A stretch of DNA of 64,000 nucleotides from Sphingomonas parapaucimobilis NBRC 15100 (GTDB lineage Bacteria; Pseudomonadota; Alphaproteobacteria; Sphingomonadales; Sphingomonadaceae). Shown here one piece after another: positions 18,846-28,015 of this stretch (position 1 is the stretch's first letter; each line of letters opens with the position of its first letter). A program made the position numbers and the translations under genes. The notes under the pieces are model-generated. The model was not told the DNA's origin, made no database searches, and worked only from the letters and a program-made list of their open reading frames with translations. Where the stretch lies: contig NZ_BBPI01000076.1 in NCBI RefSeq assembly GCF_000787715.1, forward strand, positions 58,247-122,246, in the 5' to 3' direction.

Positions 18846-19820
18846 ATGAAGAACCGTTCGATGCTGATCGTCGCGGCGCTCGCGCTGCTGCCCGTCCCCG
18901 CCCTGGCCGATGGTCCGCTCCGACAGACCGCCGCCGAGGCACAGGCCGCCAAGGCCGCCGATCGCGCCGACATCCTGGCGATGGCCGGACACTATAAGGT
19001 GCGTTTCGACATGCAGGAAACGACGCCCTGGGCGGTGGGCTACACGCCCCTCGACCGCAAGATCTCGGGCGGGAACGAGGTGGTCCGCGTGATCGAGGAC
19101 ACGCCCGACCATATCGCGCTCCAGCATCTGCTGGTCGTCGAGCATGACGGCGAGACCCATGTCATCAAGCATTGGCGACAGGACTGGGATTACCAGCCCT
19201 CGCGCGTGCTGGTCTATGCGGGCCAGGGCCAATGGGTGTGGGAGGCCGTACCCGAACGGATGCGCGCCGGGCGCTGGTCGCAGACCGTCTATCAGGTCGA
19301 TGACAGCCCGCGTTATGCTGGATGGGGCCGGTTCGAGACGCAAGGCGGTGTCCGCCGCTGGCGATCCAACTGGACCTGGCGCCCATTGGCCCGCCGCGAT
19401 GCCGTTCGGCACCCGGTCTATGACCGCTATTACGCGATCAACCGGCACCAGCCGACGCCGACCGGCTGGGTGCATTGGCAGGACAATATGAAGATGGGCC
19501 TGAAGGACGGCAGGCTCGTCCCCATCGTCCAGGAATCGGTGCTCAATACCTATGAACGCTTCGACGGCTTCGATGGGAAGGCGGCCGACGATTATTGGGT
19601 AAAGACGAAGGATTACTGGGCCGCCGTGCGGGCGGCCTGGAGCCGGGTGGCCGATACGAAGGGCGGCATCGCGGTTCAGGAGCAGGCGGAGACCGGGACG
19701 GTCATCAGCGGTCACCTGCTGACCATCGCCGACGACATCCGGTCGGGCAAGATCACCAGCGAAGCCGGAACGGCAGAGGCGACCGCGCTGATCGATCGGA
19801 ACACCAGAAAGATCGATTGA
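18846..19820 (+). CDS. Secreted DUF6607-like protein, partner of the heme-type receptor
   Basis: A 324-residue protein with a clear Sec signal (MKNRSMLIVAALALLPVPALA, cleaved about residue 21). It is rich in Trp and Tyr (HWRQDWDYQPSRVLVYAG, SNWTWRPLARRD, TPTGWVHWQDNMKM), consistent with a beta-rich periplasmic or secreted fold. I believe it belongs to the uncharacterised DUF6607 family, whose members often sit beside TonB-dependent receptors, but I could not run a search. The start at 18846 lies 14 bp after the receptor stop; longer upstream frames overlap the receptor and are rejected. The likely role is an accessory to iron or heme uptake under the same Fur-type control. Its biochemical function is unknown. 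Confidence 0.7.
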   Translation: MKNRSMLIVAALALLPVPALADGPLRQTAAEAQAAKAADRADILAMAGHYKVRFDMQETTPWAVGYTPLDRKISGGNEVVRVIEDTPDHIALQHLLVVEHDGETHVIKHWRQDWDYQPSRVLVYAGQGQWVWEAVPERMRAGRWSQTVYQVDDSPRYAGWGRFETQGGVRRWRSNWTWRPLARRDAVRHPVYDRYYAINRHQPTPTGWVHWQDNMKMGLKDGRLVPIVQESVLNTYERFDGFDGKAADDYWVKTKDYWAAVRAAWSRVADTKGGIAVQEQAETGTVISGHLLTIADDIRSGKITSEAGTAEATALIDRNTRKID

Positions 19821-19838
19821 CCAGCAGGGGCGCGACGG

Positions 19839-19856
19839 TGATCGGGTCCCCGATCA
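19839..19856. terminator. Short palindrome between convergent genes
   Basis: TGATCGGG and CCCGATCA (19839-19846 and 19849-19856) form a near-perfect palindrome between the convergent DUF6607-like and OmpA-like genes, overlapping the latter's stop codon. It could serve as a bidirectional terminator, but the loop is very small and there is no T-run. Confidence 0.35.
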
Positions 19857-20498
19857 GGACGGATCGCCGCCCTCCGCCGCCGGTGCGGCCCTGGGCAGGT
19901 CCACCTTGATCTCGACCCGGCGGTTCTTGTCGCGCCCCTCGGGGTCGTCCGATCCGTCGAGCTTGCGGTTGGGGGCGATCGGCCGTGCCTCGCCCAGCGC
20001 GATGACGGTGATCCGCTCCGCCGCGACGCCCTTCTTGACCAGATAGTCCCGCGCCGCCTCGGCCCGCTTGCGCGAGGCGATCAGGTTGGACGCGTCCGAG
20101 CCGGAGGAGTCGCTATGCCCCCAGATGGTGATCGGCCCGCCCAGCGCGAACACGGGATCGGCGACCAGCCTGTCGAGCAAGGCCATCCCCGCCGGATCGG
20201 GCTGGGCACCCTTGGCCGGGAAGGGAACGGTCAGTTCGACCGGCTCGGCGGGCGGTGTCGGGGTGGGCGACGGTTCGACATCCGGACGGATGATCGACTT
20301 CTTGCTCTCTTCCGGTTCCGCCGCCGCCGCAGCGTTGCCCGTCATGGCCATGTTGCTCTCGGCCTCGACATTGGCCGGGGCTTCGGCGGCTTCGTTCGCG
20401 GCCGGTTCGTGGCTCGGCTGACAGGCGGTGATGCCCAGCCCGATCAGGACCGTCGCGAAGGCGCGCGCGGCCTTGATGTTCCCTGTCGGTATCGTCAT
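19854..20498 (-). CDS. OmpA-family peptidoglycan-binding lipoprotein
   Basis: A 214-residue protein with a lipoprotein signal ending in GITAC (Cys26). A low-complexity Ala/Glu/Pro linker (about 30-95) with PTPTPPAEPVE comes next, then a C-terminal OmpA domain (about 105-205) with WGHSDSSGSDASN, RAEAARDYLVKKGV, IALGEARPIAPN and the closing NRRVEIKV. Such proteins tie the outer membrane to the cell wall. The start overlaps the stop of the upstream antiporter gene (ATGA, 20495-20498), so the two are co-translated; a functional link with ion transport is not obvious. Confidence 0.88.
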   Translation of the reverse strand: MTIPTGNIKAARAFATVLIGLGITACQPSHEPAANEAAEAPANVEAESNMAMTGNAAAAAEPEESKKSIIRPDVEPSPTPTPPAEPVELTVPFPAKGAQPDPAGMALLDRLVADPVFALGGPITIWGHSDSSGSDASNLIASRKRAEAARDYLVKKGVAAERITVIALGEARPIAPNRKLDGSDDPEGRDKNRRVEIKVDLPRAAPAAEGGDPS

Positions 20499-22330
20499 GC
20501 GATGACCTCTCCCGTTTCAAAGACCTGATTAGCGTCCGGATCGCCATGGCGCGAGGGGCCATAGGACACGACGATGTCGCCATTTTGCGGCATCGGCCGG
20601 GCAGCATGGGTGAAGAAGCGGATGAGGCCGTCCTTGCGCAGCACGAGCAGCATGTCGGCCTCGTCCGGCAGGATCGACCGGGCATGGTCGAACTTGAACT
20701 GCTCGCTGATCCGCGTCTTGCGGAAGGTCCAGCCCGCCGCCTCGCGCCGCAGAATGTCCTCGACACCGTGCCCGGCGGTGAACATCGCGCGGCCGCGAAG
20801 GGCTTCGGGCAGGCGGCGATGATCCTCATGGTCGCCGCTGCCCCCCAGCTGATAGACCGAGTCCCGGCCGATATCATGCGCAAATTCGCTACAGACCAGC
20901 GCATTATACGCCTCGTTTTCGGTCGTCGCGACCAGCACCTGGAACTGGGTGAGGTCGAGCCGCTCCTCGGTCGTCTCGGCCAGGATCTCGCCATGATAGG
21001 TGTCGATCCCCGCCTGGCGCGCAGCCGACAGACGCTGCCAGCTGGTGTCGACGATCATCACGGGCAGGCCCAGCGACTGGATCTGGCGGGCAAGCGAGAT
21101 GCTCCACGACGTGCTGCCGACGATCAGCAGCCCCTTCTGCGTCGCCCCCGTCACCTTCAGCCAGCGCGCGACATGGCGGATGCTGAAGCCATGCGCGACG
21201 ATCGTCGCGACCACCACCGCAAAGGACAGGGTGACGAGGATATTGCCGTTGCCATAGCCCAACTGGTCGAGGCGCAGCGCGAACAGACCGGATACCGCCA
21301 CCGCGACGACACCGCGCGGCGCGATCCAGGCGATCAGCAGCCGCTCGTTCCAGGGCAGCTTGCTGAAGGCCAGCGCGATCAGCACCGTCGCCGGGCGCAC
21401 CAGGAACAGCAGCGCGAGAAGGAAGGCGGCGAAGCGCCACTCGAACAGGCGCAGCACCTCGAAATCCAGTGACGCGGAGAGCAGGACGAACACGCCGGAG
21501 ATCAGCAGGACCGTCACATTCTCCTTGAACGGATGAATGTCGCGCAGCGAGTCCAGGCGCATATTGGCGATCGCGATGCCCATGACCGTCACCGCCAGCA
21601 GCCCGGTTTCCTGCTGGATCAGGTTGGACAGGACGAAGGTGCCGATCACCGCCACCAGCAGCACCGGGGCTTTGAGATATTCGGGCACATGGCCGCGCGG
21701 AAAGGCCCAGGCGATGGCGCGCGCCATGCCATAGCCGATCAGCCCCGATACCACCGCGGCACCCAGCAGCGCGATGACGACCGAGGCCAACGTACCGCCC
21801 TCGTCGACGCGGCGCAGATATTCATAGGTGATGACGGCGCACAGCGCACCGAACGGATCGTTGACGATCGCTTCCCATTTCAGGATCGCACGCGGGCGGG
21901 CCGCGATATTGCTCTGGCGCAGCAGCGGGATGACGACGGTCGGCCCCGTCACGACGAGGATACCGGCGAACAGGATCGCCACCGGCCATACCAGCCCCGC
22001 GACATAATAACAGGCCAGCGACCCCAGCACCCAGCCCAGCGGGATGCCGATCGCCATCAACCGCGTGACGGCCCCTTCCGTCTTGCGCAACTCGCGGAAA
22101 TTGAGGCTTAGCCCTCCCTCGAACAGGATCAGCGCGACCGCCACCGAGATCATCGGCTCCAGCAGATCGCCAAAGGTATGTTCGGGAATGATGAGGCCGG
22201 TGATCGGCCCGGCGATGACGCCGGCGGCCAGCATCAGCGCGATGGCGGGCCATCCCGTACGCCACGCAATCCACTGCGCGCCGATCCCCAGAACACCGAT
22301 CAGCGCGAAAACAAGTGCTTGTTGTTCCAT
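20495..22330 (-). CDS. CPA1-type Na+(K+)/H+ antiporter with C-terminal nucleotide-binding (TrkA-N-like) domain
   Basis: A 611-residue protein with about 12 membrane helices (residues 5-395) of the NhaP/CPA1 kind. ALILFEGGLSLNFREL, the VTGPTVVIPLLR motif, the ion-site NDPFGAL (Asn-Asp) and APRGVVAVAVSGLFAL are all present. A cytoplasmic part (about 405-605) begins with a Rossmann strand, GLLIVGSTSWSISLARQI, which resembles TrkA-N/RCK gating domains although the glycine pattern is not classical. It would exchange Na+ or K+ for H+ for pH or salt homeostasis. It is the first gene of a two-gene operon with the OmpA-like lipoprotein. Confidence 0.87.
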   Translation of the reverse strand: MEQQALVFALIGVLGIGAQWIAWRTGWPAIALMLAAGVIAGPITGLIIPEHTFGDLLEPMISVAVALILFEGGLSLNFRELRKTEGAVTRLMAIGIPLGWVLGSLACYYVAGLVWPVAILFAGILVVTGPTVVIPLLRQSNIAARPRAILKWEAIVNDPFGALCAVITYEYLRRVDEGGTLASVVIALLGAAVVSGLIGYGMARAIAWAFPRGHVPEYLKAPVLLVAVIGTFVLSNLIQQETGLLAVTVMGIAIANMRLDSLRDIHPFKENVTVLLISGVFVLLSASLDFEVLRLFEWRFAAFLLALLFLVRPATVLIALAFSKLPWNERLLIAWIAPRGVVAVAVSGLFALRLDQLGYGNGNILVTLSFAVVVATIVAHGFSIRHVARWLKVTGATQKGLLIVGSTSWSISLARQIQSLGLPVMIVDTSWQRLSAARQAGIDTYHGEILAETTEERLDLTQFQVLVATTENEAYNALVCSEFAHDIGRDSVYQLGGSGDHEDHRRLPEALRGRAMFTAGHGVEDILRREAAGWTFRKTRISEQFKFDHARSILPDEADMLLVLRKDGLIRFFTHAARPMPQNGDIVVSYGPSRHGDPDANQVFETGEVIA

Positions 22331-22404
22331 GGTGCCGTGTAACTCATGGGCTGCCCAAAGGTAACCGCGTCCCCACTATATCCACCCGTCCTCAAGCCCG
22401 CGAG

Positions 22405-22677
22405 CTAGAGTCCGACCCGCTCGATCATCGTCGCGATCTCGACCGGCAGGGTGGTCTCGCCTTTGGGGAGCAGCCGGTTGAGCGCCGTCTGTACCCGCTT
22501 GCGCGCGACCTGATAGGCCTTGTGCCGGATCGAGCGGGTCGCATTGGTTCGCCACGACGGGCTTTCGCCGAGCAGCGCCTCCCACTTGGCCTCCTCCGCC
22601 TCCAGGATCGACAGCGCCAGCCGCAGGCCGTCGCGTCGCCCGCGCGCATAATCGTCGGATGTCTCTGCTTTCTCCAT
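22405..22677 (-). CDS. Small conserved-looking hypothetical protein
   Basis: A 90-residue charged, mostly helical protein (MEKAETSDDYARGRRDGLR, then LSILEAEEAKWEALL and a basic middle KAYQVARKRVQTALNRLL). It has no signal peptide, membrane segment or recognised motif. It fills the gap between the antiporter and the HxlR regulator on the same strand. Its codon use is normal for the window, which supports it as real. The function is unknown. Confidence 0.5.
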   Translation of the reverse strand: MEKAETSDDYARGRRDGLRLALSILEAEEAKWEALLGESPSWRTNATRSIRHKAYQVARKRVQTALNRLLPKGETTLPVEIATMIERVGL

Positions 22678-22722
22678 CGCCCCGCAAACTGGCCCCGATC
22701 CCGGTTCGAGGCAAGTCGGCGG

Positions 22723-23109
22723 TCAGGCCCGGCGCGAACGCGGACGCGGCGCCAGCCGGTCCAGCGCATCGGCATTGTCGCGCCCCCAGCCGTACAACAG
22801 CTCGACCGGCTCGACGAAGCGTTGGCCCAGATCGCTCAGCCGGTATTCGACCATCGGCGGCATGGTGCTTTGGACATGGCGGGTCAGCAGCCCGCTGCCC
22901 TCCATGTCGCGCAGCGTCTGGGTCAGCATCTTTTTCGAGATGCCCGGCAGGCTGCGCTGGAGGACGCCCGTCCGCGCGACGCCGCCGTGACGGGCGTGCA
23001 GCGTGTGCAGCACCATGCTGGTCCACTTGGTCGCGAACAGTTCCAGCACGCGGCGCGGGGCACAATCCTCCCGCCATTCTTCATCCGGCGTTCCCGGCTG
23101 CATCATCAT
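22723..23109 (-). CDS. HxlR-family winged-helix regulator
   Basis: About 128 residues when started at the ATG cluster near 23109 (three ATGs in a row behind GGAG). The frame is open further upstream, but family size favours this start. The HxlR pattern is clear: CAPRRVLELFATKWTSMVLHTL, then LQRSLPGISKKMLTQTLRDM (recognition helix) and GLLTRHVQSTMPPMVEYRLSDLG (wing). HxlR proteins are small dimeric regulators that often control a divergent oxidoreductase gene in response to electrophiles. Here the divergent neighbour is an SDR reductase 83 bp away, so that gene is the probable target. Confidence 0.88.
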   Translation of the reverse strand: MMMQPGTPDEEWREDCAPRRVLELFATKWTSMVLHTLHARHGGVARTGVLQRSLPGISKKMLTQTLRDMEGSGLLTRHVQSTMPPMVEYRLSDLGQRFVEPVELLYGWGRDNADALDRLAPRPRSRRA

Positions 23110-23192
23110 CTCCAGGCCTGGGCACCAGATGGTGCCGTCTGGAACCGCTGTCCACCCGCCCCCAGCTAAAGTCCCTGACAAAGGAGGCTTTC

Positions 23193-24254
23193 ATGGCGAA
23201 GACGGCATTGGTGGTGGGCGCGAGCGGGATCGTCGGCAGCGCGACGGCGGCGCTGCTGGTGGAACAGGGCTGGACGGTTCACGGCCTGGCCCGCCGACCC
23301 ACCGGACAGGCGGGTGTGCAGCCGGTCGCGGCCGATCTTCAGGACCGCGATGCGACCGCAGCGGCGCTGCGCGACGTGAAGCCCGATGCGGTCTTCATCA
23401 CGACCTGGCTGCGGCAGGAAAGCGAGGCGGAGAATATCCGGGTCAACGCCGCCATGGTCCGCAACCTGCTCGACGGACCGCCCAAACCCACCGGCCCGCG
23501 CCATGTCGCGCTGGTCACCGGCCTCAAACATTATCTCGGGCCGTTCGAGGCTTATGGCAAAGGCACGCTGCCGCAGACGCCGTTCCGCGAGGAACAGGGG
23601 CGGCTGGACGTCGAGAATTTCTATTATGCGCAGGAGGACGAGGTGTTCGCCGCAGCGAAGCGCGACGGCTTCACCTGGAGCGTTCACCGCCCGCATACCG
23701 TGATCGGGCTGGCGGTCGGCAACGCGATGAACATGGGCACGACGCTGGCGGTCTATGCGACGCTGTGCCGAGAGACGGGGCGGCCCTTCACCTTTCCCGG
23801 CTCGGCCGCGCAATGGTCGGGGCTGACCGACATGACCGATGCCGGGCAGCTCGCGCGGCATCTGCTCTGGGCGGCGGAGACCGAGGCGGCGCATGACGAG
23901 GCGTTCAACGTCGTCAATGGCGACGTCTTCCGATGGCAGTGGATGTGGGGCCGCATCGCCGACTGGTTCGGCGTCGAGGCCGCACCGTTCGACGGCATCG
24001 TGCGGCCGCTGGAGCAGCAGATGGCGAACGACGCCGCATTGTGGCGCGAGATCGCCGCGCGTGAAGGGCTGGCCGAACCCGATCTGAACCGCCTCGCCTC
24101 GCCCTGGCATACCGATGCCGATCTGGGCCGTCCGATCGAGGTGGTGACCGACATGTCCAAGAGCCGTCGCCTGGGCTTCACCGGCTATCAGCCGACCGAC
24201 GATGCCTTCTTCGCCCTGTTCACGCGGCTCCGTGCCGACCGCCTCATTCCATAA
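23193..24254 (+). CDS. SDR-family NAD(P)-dependent reductase, PRISE-like
   Basis: A 353-residue atypical short-chain dehydrogenase. The start at 23193 follows a strong ribosome binding site (AAGGAGG, 23181-23187); the longer frame would run through the divergent regulator. The N-terminus has the Rossmann motif VVGASGIVGSATAALL, and 'HVALVTGLKHYLGPFEAYGKG' carries the YxxxK-like region of progesterone-5-beta-reductase/iridoid-synthase-like enzymes (about residues 105-125). Such enzymes reduce enones with NADPH. It is divergent from an HxlR regulator that probably controls it. The substrate is unknown. Confidence 0.85.
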   Translation: MAKTALVVGASGIVGSATAALLVEQGWTVHGLARRPTGQAGVQPVAADLQDRDATAAALRDVKPDAVFITTWLRQESEAENIRVNAAMVRNLLDGPPKPTGPRHVALVTGLKHYLGPFEAYGKGTLPQTPFREEQGRLDVENFYYAQEDEVFAAAKRDGFTWSVHRPHTVIGLAVGNAMNMGTTLAVYATLCRETGRPFTFPGSAAQWSGLTDMTDAGQLARHLLWAAETEAAHDEAFNVVNGDVFRWQWMWGRIADWFGVEAAPFDGIVRPLEQQMANDAALWREIAAREGLAEPDLNRLASPWHTDADLGRPIEVVTDMSKSRRLGFTGYQPTDDAFFALFTRLRADRLIP

Positions 24255-24713
24255 GGCAGTGCGCGATCCGAGGCCCTGGGCGCGGCCGCGAAAGGCTGCC
24301 CGGCGGCGGGGGCTGTGCGATGTGAGTCGCCGCCCCCGCCCTTTCCGGCGGGCACCACTCGTCCGTTTCGGCCGGACGACAGACGGTAGGCAAAAAAATT
24401 CCGGATGACGCTGTCAGACGATAAATGGGTCATATCGCCAGAAAAACCGCTCCCCATTCATGATAACGTTATCATACGATGATGCCGGGTCGTGGCGATT
24501 TTATCGATCGCTTGCCGCCACTTATACCAAAAGAAAGCCAATCTAAGTCCACTTTTGCCTATCCGAAATGGGACCGGCAAGCCGCCGCGATTGCCGCCTT
24601 GCGTGGGCAAAATGTGACGGATCACGGTCACGCCGCTTTATAAAGTCTTAGAAATTCCCGTGTGATTCGCGGCGATCTTGATCCGGATCAATGTCAAAAA
24701 CGCGGGAAACATC
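24255..24713. other. Intergenic region between SDR gene and chemoreceptor
   Basis: This gap of 459 bp has no credible gene. Just after the SDR gene, GGCGGGGGC (24305-24313) and GCCCCCGCC (24332-24340) can pair as a 9-bp stem with a long loop, a weak terminator candidate. The rest is unusually AT-rich for this genome and holds a perfect 16-bp palindrome (24460-24475) and, presumably, the chemoreceptor promoter. Confidence 0.55.
24460..24475. promoter_or_regulatory. Perfect 16-bp palindrome, operator-like
   Basis: ATGATAACGTTATCAT is a perfect inverted repeat centred on a CpG, about 240 bp before the chemoreceptor start. Its length and central CG resemble LacI-family operators, but no regulator gene flanks it, so it would answer to a factor encoded elsewhere. 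Confidence 0.5.
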
Positions 24714-26621
24714 ATGCGGGCCACAATCAAACTGAAGCTGGGCGCGACATTCGCCATCGTGCTTGCCTTGTTGCTGGGCATGGCGGCCCTTGCCGCCTCG
24801 AAACTGAACGAAATGAACAGCGTCACCACCGCGATCATCACTGGTCCGGCGGCTCGGCTTGACCGGGCGGAAACGCTAAACGAGCGCATCAGCTACGCGG
24901 TCCGCATGGAAAAGAATCTCGCGCTTTCCTCCGAGGATCAACAGATGCGGATGTTCGACAGCGACCTGATGCGGGCTCGCTCGGACATAAAGTCGCTGAT
25001 CGAAGCGGGCCTGGCGACCGCCACGCCGGCGGGCCGACCGATCTGGGCCAAAATCAGTAATGACTATGCCGCCTGGTCGCCCGTCAATGACACGGTCCGC
25101 CGCCTCGGCCTTGCCAATCACAATGAGGAAGCCGGTGCGCTGTCGATGACGAAATCGCGCGAATTGGCGAGCAAGATCAGCGAAGGGACGCTGCAACTCG
25201 TCCAGAATGCCAAGGCAGACATGGATACCGCCCGGCAGAATGCCGACGCCATCTACAGCAGCGCGCGCAACACGCTGCTTGTCATCTCGGGCCTGGCCCT
25301 GCTGATCGCGCTGGTCGGTGCGGTCTGGATCGCACGGATCGTGTCGCAGGGCCTGAAGAAGATCTCGATCGCGATCCAGGCGGTGGCGATCGGCGATATC
25401 GAACAGGAGGTGACGGTCGCCACCAATGACGAGATCAAGGATCTGGTCGATACGGTGAATCACATGACCGCCAATCTGCGCCGGAGCGCGCGGCTGGCCG
25501 ACACTATTGCCGAGGGCGACCTGAGCATCGATCACCAGGCGCTGTCGGACAAGGACCTTCTGGGCCACGCTCTGATCCGCATGACCACCAACTTGCGCAA
25601 GTCGGCGGAACTGGCGGAGACGATCGCGGGCGGCGACCTGACCGTCAGCCACCGGCTGTTGTCTGACCGGGACTCGCTGGGCCAGGCGCTGGTCATGATG
25701 ATCGAGCGGCTGCGCGGTGTCGTCGGCGACGCCACGCTGGCCGCCAAGAATGTCGCCGCGGGTAGCCAGCAGCTGTCCTCGTCATCGGAGCAGATGTCGC
25801 AGGGCGCGACGGAACAGGCGGCCGCCGCCGAGGAAGCCTCCGCATCGATGGAGCAGATGGCGGCGAACATCAAACAGAATGCCGACAATGCCAGCCAGAC
25901 CGAAAAAATCGCCCGCCAGTCCTCGCAGGATGCCGAGATCAGCGGCGCGGCGGTGCAGAAGGCCGTCGGCGCGATGCGCACCATCGCCGAGAAGATCACC
26001 ATCGTGCAGGAAATCGCCCGCCAGACCGATCTGCTCGCGCTGAACGCCGCGGTCGAGGCGGCGCGGGCGGGCGAACATGGTCGCGGCTTTGCGGTCGTGG
26101 CCGCCGAGGTGCGCAAGCTGGCCGAACGGAGCCAGATTGCGGCGGGCGAGATCAGCGGCATGTCCTCCGACACGGTGGCGGCGGCGCAACAGGCCGGGGA
26201 GATGCTCGGTTCGCTCGTCCCCGACATCCGCCGCACCGCCGAGCTGGTCGCCGAGATCAGCGCCGCGTGCCGCGAACAGGATATCGGCGCCACCCAGATC
26301 AACGCCGCGATCCAGCAGCTCGATCAGGTCACGCAGCAGAACGCCGCCGCCTCCGAGCAGATTTCCGCGACCTCCGAGGAACTCGCCAGCCAGGCCGAGG
26401 AACTGGAGGAGAATATCGCCTTCTTCCGCATCGACAACGGCTCGCGCCGCGCAGGCCGGACGCCCGCCCCGGCGCGGAACCCCGCGCCCGCCAAGAAGGC
26501 CAAGCCCGCCGCACGCACCAACGCGGTCGCCGACCAGCAGGCGCGCATCCGCGGCTTCGCGCTGGACATGTCGACCGGCGGCCCGGACGGTGAAGACGCC
26601 GATTTCGGCCGCGCCGCCTAA
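24714..26621 (+). CDS. Methyl-accepting chemotaxis protein with tandem HAMP domains
   Basis: A 635-residue chemoreceptor. The start is set at ATG 24714 behind GGGAA rather than at the TTG at 24678. TM1 (about 10-30) and TM2 (about 180-203) bracket a periplasmic helical sensor of about 150 residues. HAMP-type helices come next, appearing at least twice (ASD of '[24 protein letters not shown]' and '[23 protein letters not shown]', about 240-320). The signalling coiled coil carries the hairpin tip, around residues 430-470 ([20 protein letters not shown], then [18 protein letters not shown]). The tail is Ala/Pro/Lys-rich, and no NWETF-type CheR pentapeptide is seen. Other che genes are absent from the window, so it joins a pathway encoded elsewhere. 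Confidence 0.92.
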   Translation: MRATIKLKLGATFAIVLALLLGMAALAASKLNEMNSVTTAIITGPAARLDRAETLNERISYAVRMEKNLALSSEDQQMRMFDSDLMRARSDIKSLIEAGLATATPAGRPIWAKISNDYAAWSPVNDTVRRLGLANHNEEAGALSMTKSRELASKISEGTLQLVQNAKADMDTARQNADAIYSSARNTLLVISGLALLIALVGAVWIARIVSQGLKKISIAIQAVAIGDIEQEVTVATNDEIKDLVDTVNHMTANLRRSARLADTIAEGDLSIDHQALSDKDLLGHALIRMTTNLRKSAELAETIAGGDLTVSHRLLSDRDSLGQALVMMIERLRGVVGDATLAAKNVAAGSQQLSSSSEQMSQGATEQAAAAEEASASMEQMAANIKQNADNASQTEKIARQSSQDAEISGAAVQKAVGAMRTIAEKITIVQEIARQTDLLALNAAVEAARAGEHGRGFAVVAAEVRKLAERSQIAAGEISGMSSDTVAAAQQAGEMLGSLVPDIRRTAELVAEISAACREQDIGATQINAAIQQLDQVTQQNAAASEQISATSEELASQAEELEENIAFFRIDNGSRRAGRTPAPARNPAPAKKAKPAARTNAVADQQARIRGFALDMSTGGPDGEDADFGRAA

Positions 26622-26652
26622 GGGGCAAGCGCCTGTACCGCGCGTGCGCACC

Positions 26653-26740
26653 ATCCCGGCGGAGGCCGGGATCCAGTTGGGTCAGCGCTCGCAGATGATG
26701 CAAGTCGTCCCGCGACTGGACCCCGGCCTCCGCCGGGGTG
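26653..26740. repeat. Long imperfect inverted repeat (REP-like palindrome)
   Basis: The arm at 26653-26677 (contains CGGCGGAGGCCGGGATCCAG) pairs with the arm at 26715-26740 (contains CTGGACCCCGGCCTCCGCCG) across a loop of about 37 nt. Each arm is also internally palindromic (CGGCGGAGGCCG). It lies between the convergent chemoreceptor and LysR genes. This form is typical of dispersed intergenic palindromes in sphingomonads; it may also stop transcription from both sides. Confidence 0.6.
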
Positions 26741-26911
26741 GCGTGCGGGAATGGGGAAGGCGAATGACTGCAATGCCTTCCTCAGAATTGTTCTCGGAAA
26801 GCCCCAGTCGCAGGGTAATACCGGGCCGATCGACACGCACATATGCCCTTCTCCGCCTCGCCCCTCGCGGAGGGGAGAGGGACCGTCGATGCGAATTCGC
26901 GATCGCCCCCC

Positions 26912-27817
26912 TCACCCCGCCAGCAACGTCCGCGCACATCCCTGCACATGATCGGCGATCAGCTTGAACGCCGCGCTCATCGGCGACTGGCGGCGCCAGG
27001 CGATGGCGATCGACCGATGGGTGCGCCAGCCCTGGACGGGCAGGATCTTCAATCCCGCCGCCCCGCCCACTTCCGATCGCAGATACAGGCTGGGCAAAAG
27101 CGTCAGGCCCAGCCCGCTGGCGACCATCTGGTGCAGGCTTTCCAGGCTGGTCCCGTAATAGTCCGGCGCGATGGTCATGCCATAATGGTCCGCGACCTCG
27201 GCCGCCTGGCGCGCCAGATGATGACGCGGGTCCAGCGTCAGCAGCGAACTGCCGGTGAGCATGTCGCGATCCGCTTCGATGGCGGCATCGATGGGGTGGT
27301 CGAGCGCCGCGACCAGATGCAGCGGCTCGCGGAACAGCGGCTCGACGGTCAGGTCGTCGCCCGTCATGGGCAGCGGGCCGAGCAGCACGTCGATATCGCC
27401 GCGCGACAGCTCGCGTATCTGTTCGTCGGGTATCCCCTCGCGCACATGCAGGCGCAGGCGCGGGGCCATACGGTGCAGTTCGGCGATGATCGGCGAAAGG
27501 AGATACGGCCCCAGCGTCGGCGTCGTCCCCAGCTTCAGCGTGCCGGTCAGGCTGTCGGACGAACCCGCCGCCAGCGCCACGATATCGCTGGCGTCGCTCA
27601 ACATGCGCCGCGCCGTCGCCACGATACTGCGCCCTATCGGCGTCAGGATCGCGCCCGTCGCACTGCGCTCCAGCAGTCTGGCGCCCAGCCGCTCCTCCAG
27701 CGTGCGGACCTGCTGGCTGAGCGTCGGCTGCGAGACATTGGCGACCCGCGCCGCCAGCGCGAAGGACCCCGTGTCCGCGATCGTGACGAGATATTCGAGC
27801 TGACGCAGGGTAAGCAT
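26912..27817 (-). CDS. LysR-family regulator, OxyR-like but lacking the redox cysteines
   Basis: A 301-residue protein with the LysR helix-turn-helix (residues 3-60: LRQLEYLVTIADTGSFALAA, VSQPTLSQQVRTLEERLG) and a type-2 periplasmic-binding effector domain. Overall spacing and motifs (TSLESLHQMVASGLGLTLLP) match OxyR closely. Where E. coli OxyR has Cys199 in 'EDGHCLRDQ', this protein reads 'DPRHHLARQ', and the Cys208 position is Ala. The only cysteine is near the C-terminus (QGCARTLLAG). Peroxide sensing by the known disulfide is therefore unlikely. No catalase or peroxiredoxin gene is nearby. The divergent neighbour, 198 bp away, is the pseudo-ABC/HlyD/TolC operon, the best candidate target. 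Confidence 0.88.
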   Translation of the reverse strand: MLTLRQLEYLVTIADTGSFALAARVANVSQPTLSQQVRTLEERLGARLLERSATGAILTPIGRSIVATARRMLSDASDIVALAAGSSDSLTGTLKLGTTPTLGPYLLSPIIAELHRMAPRLRLHVREGIPDEQIRELSRGDIDVLLGPLPMTGDDLTVEPLFREPLHLVAALDHPIDAAIEADRDMLTGSSLLTLDPRHHLARQAAEVADHYGMTIAPDYYGTSLESLHQMVASGLGLTLLPSLYLRSEVGGAAGLKILPVQGWRTHRSIAIAWRRQSPMSAAFKLIADHVQGCARTLLAG

Positions 27818-28015
27818 AGGATCCTATAGCGGCTTTCTATACCCTGGGCACGGCAATTCCGATTGGCCACCGCCATGATATGTCGTTACACCAATTTCAC
27901 TAGGATCAAGCCGAAGCGTACCTTTCATGGAGGGGAACATGAGGGTGCTGCGGAGTGACGGTGGCCGTCGGCTGCCCGCTCCGGCTCGGCCAGGATACGG
28001 AAAAAGGGGCGCGTT

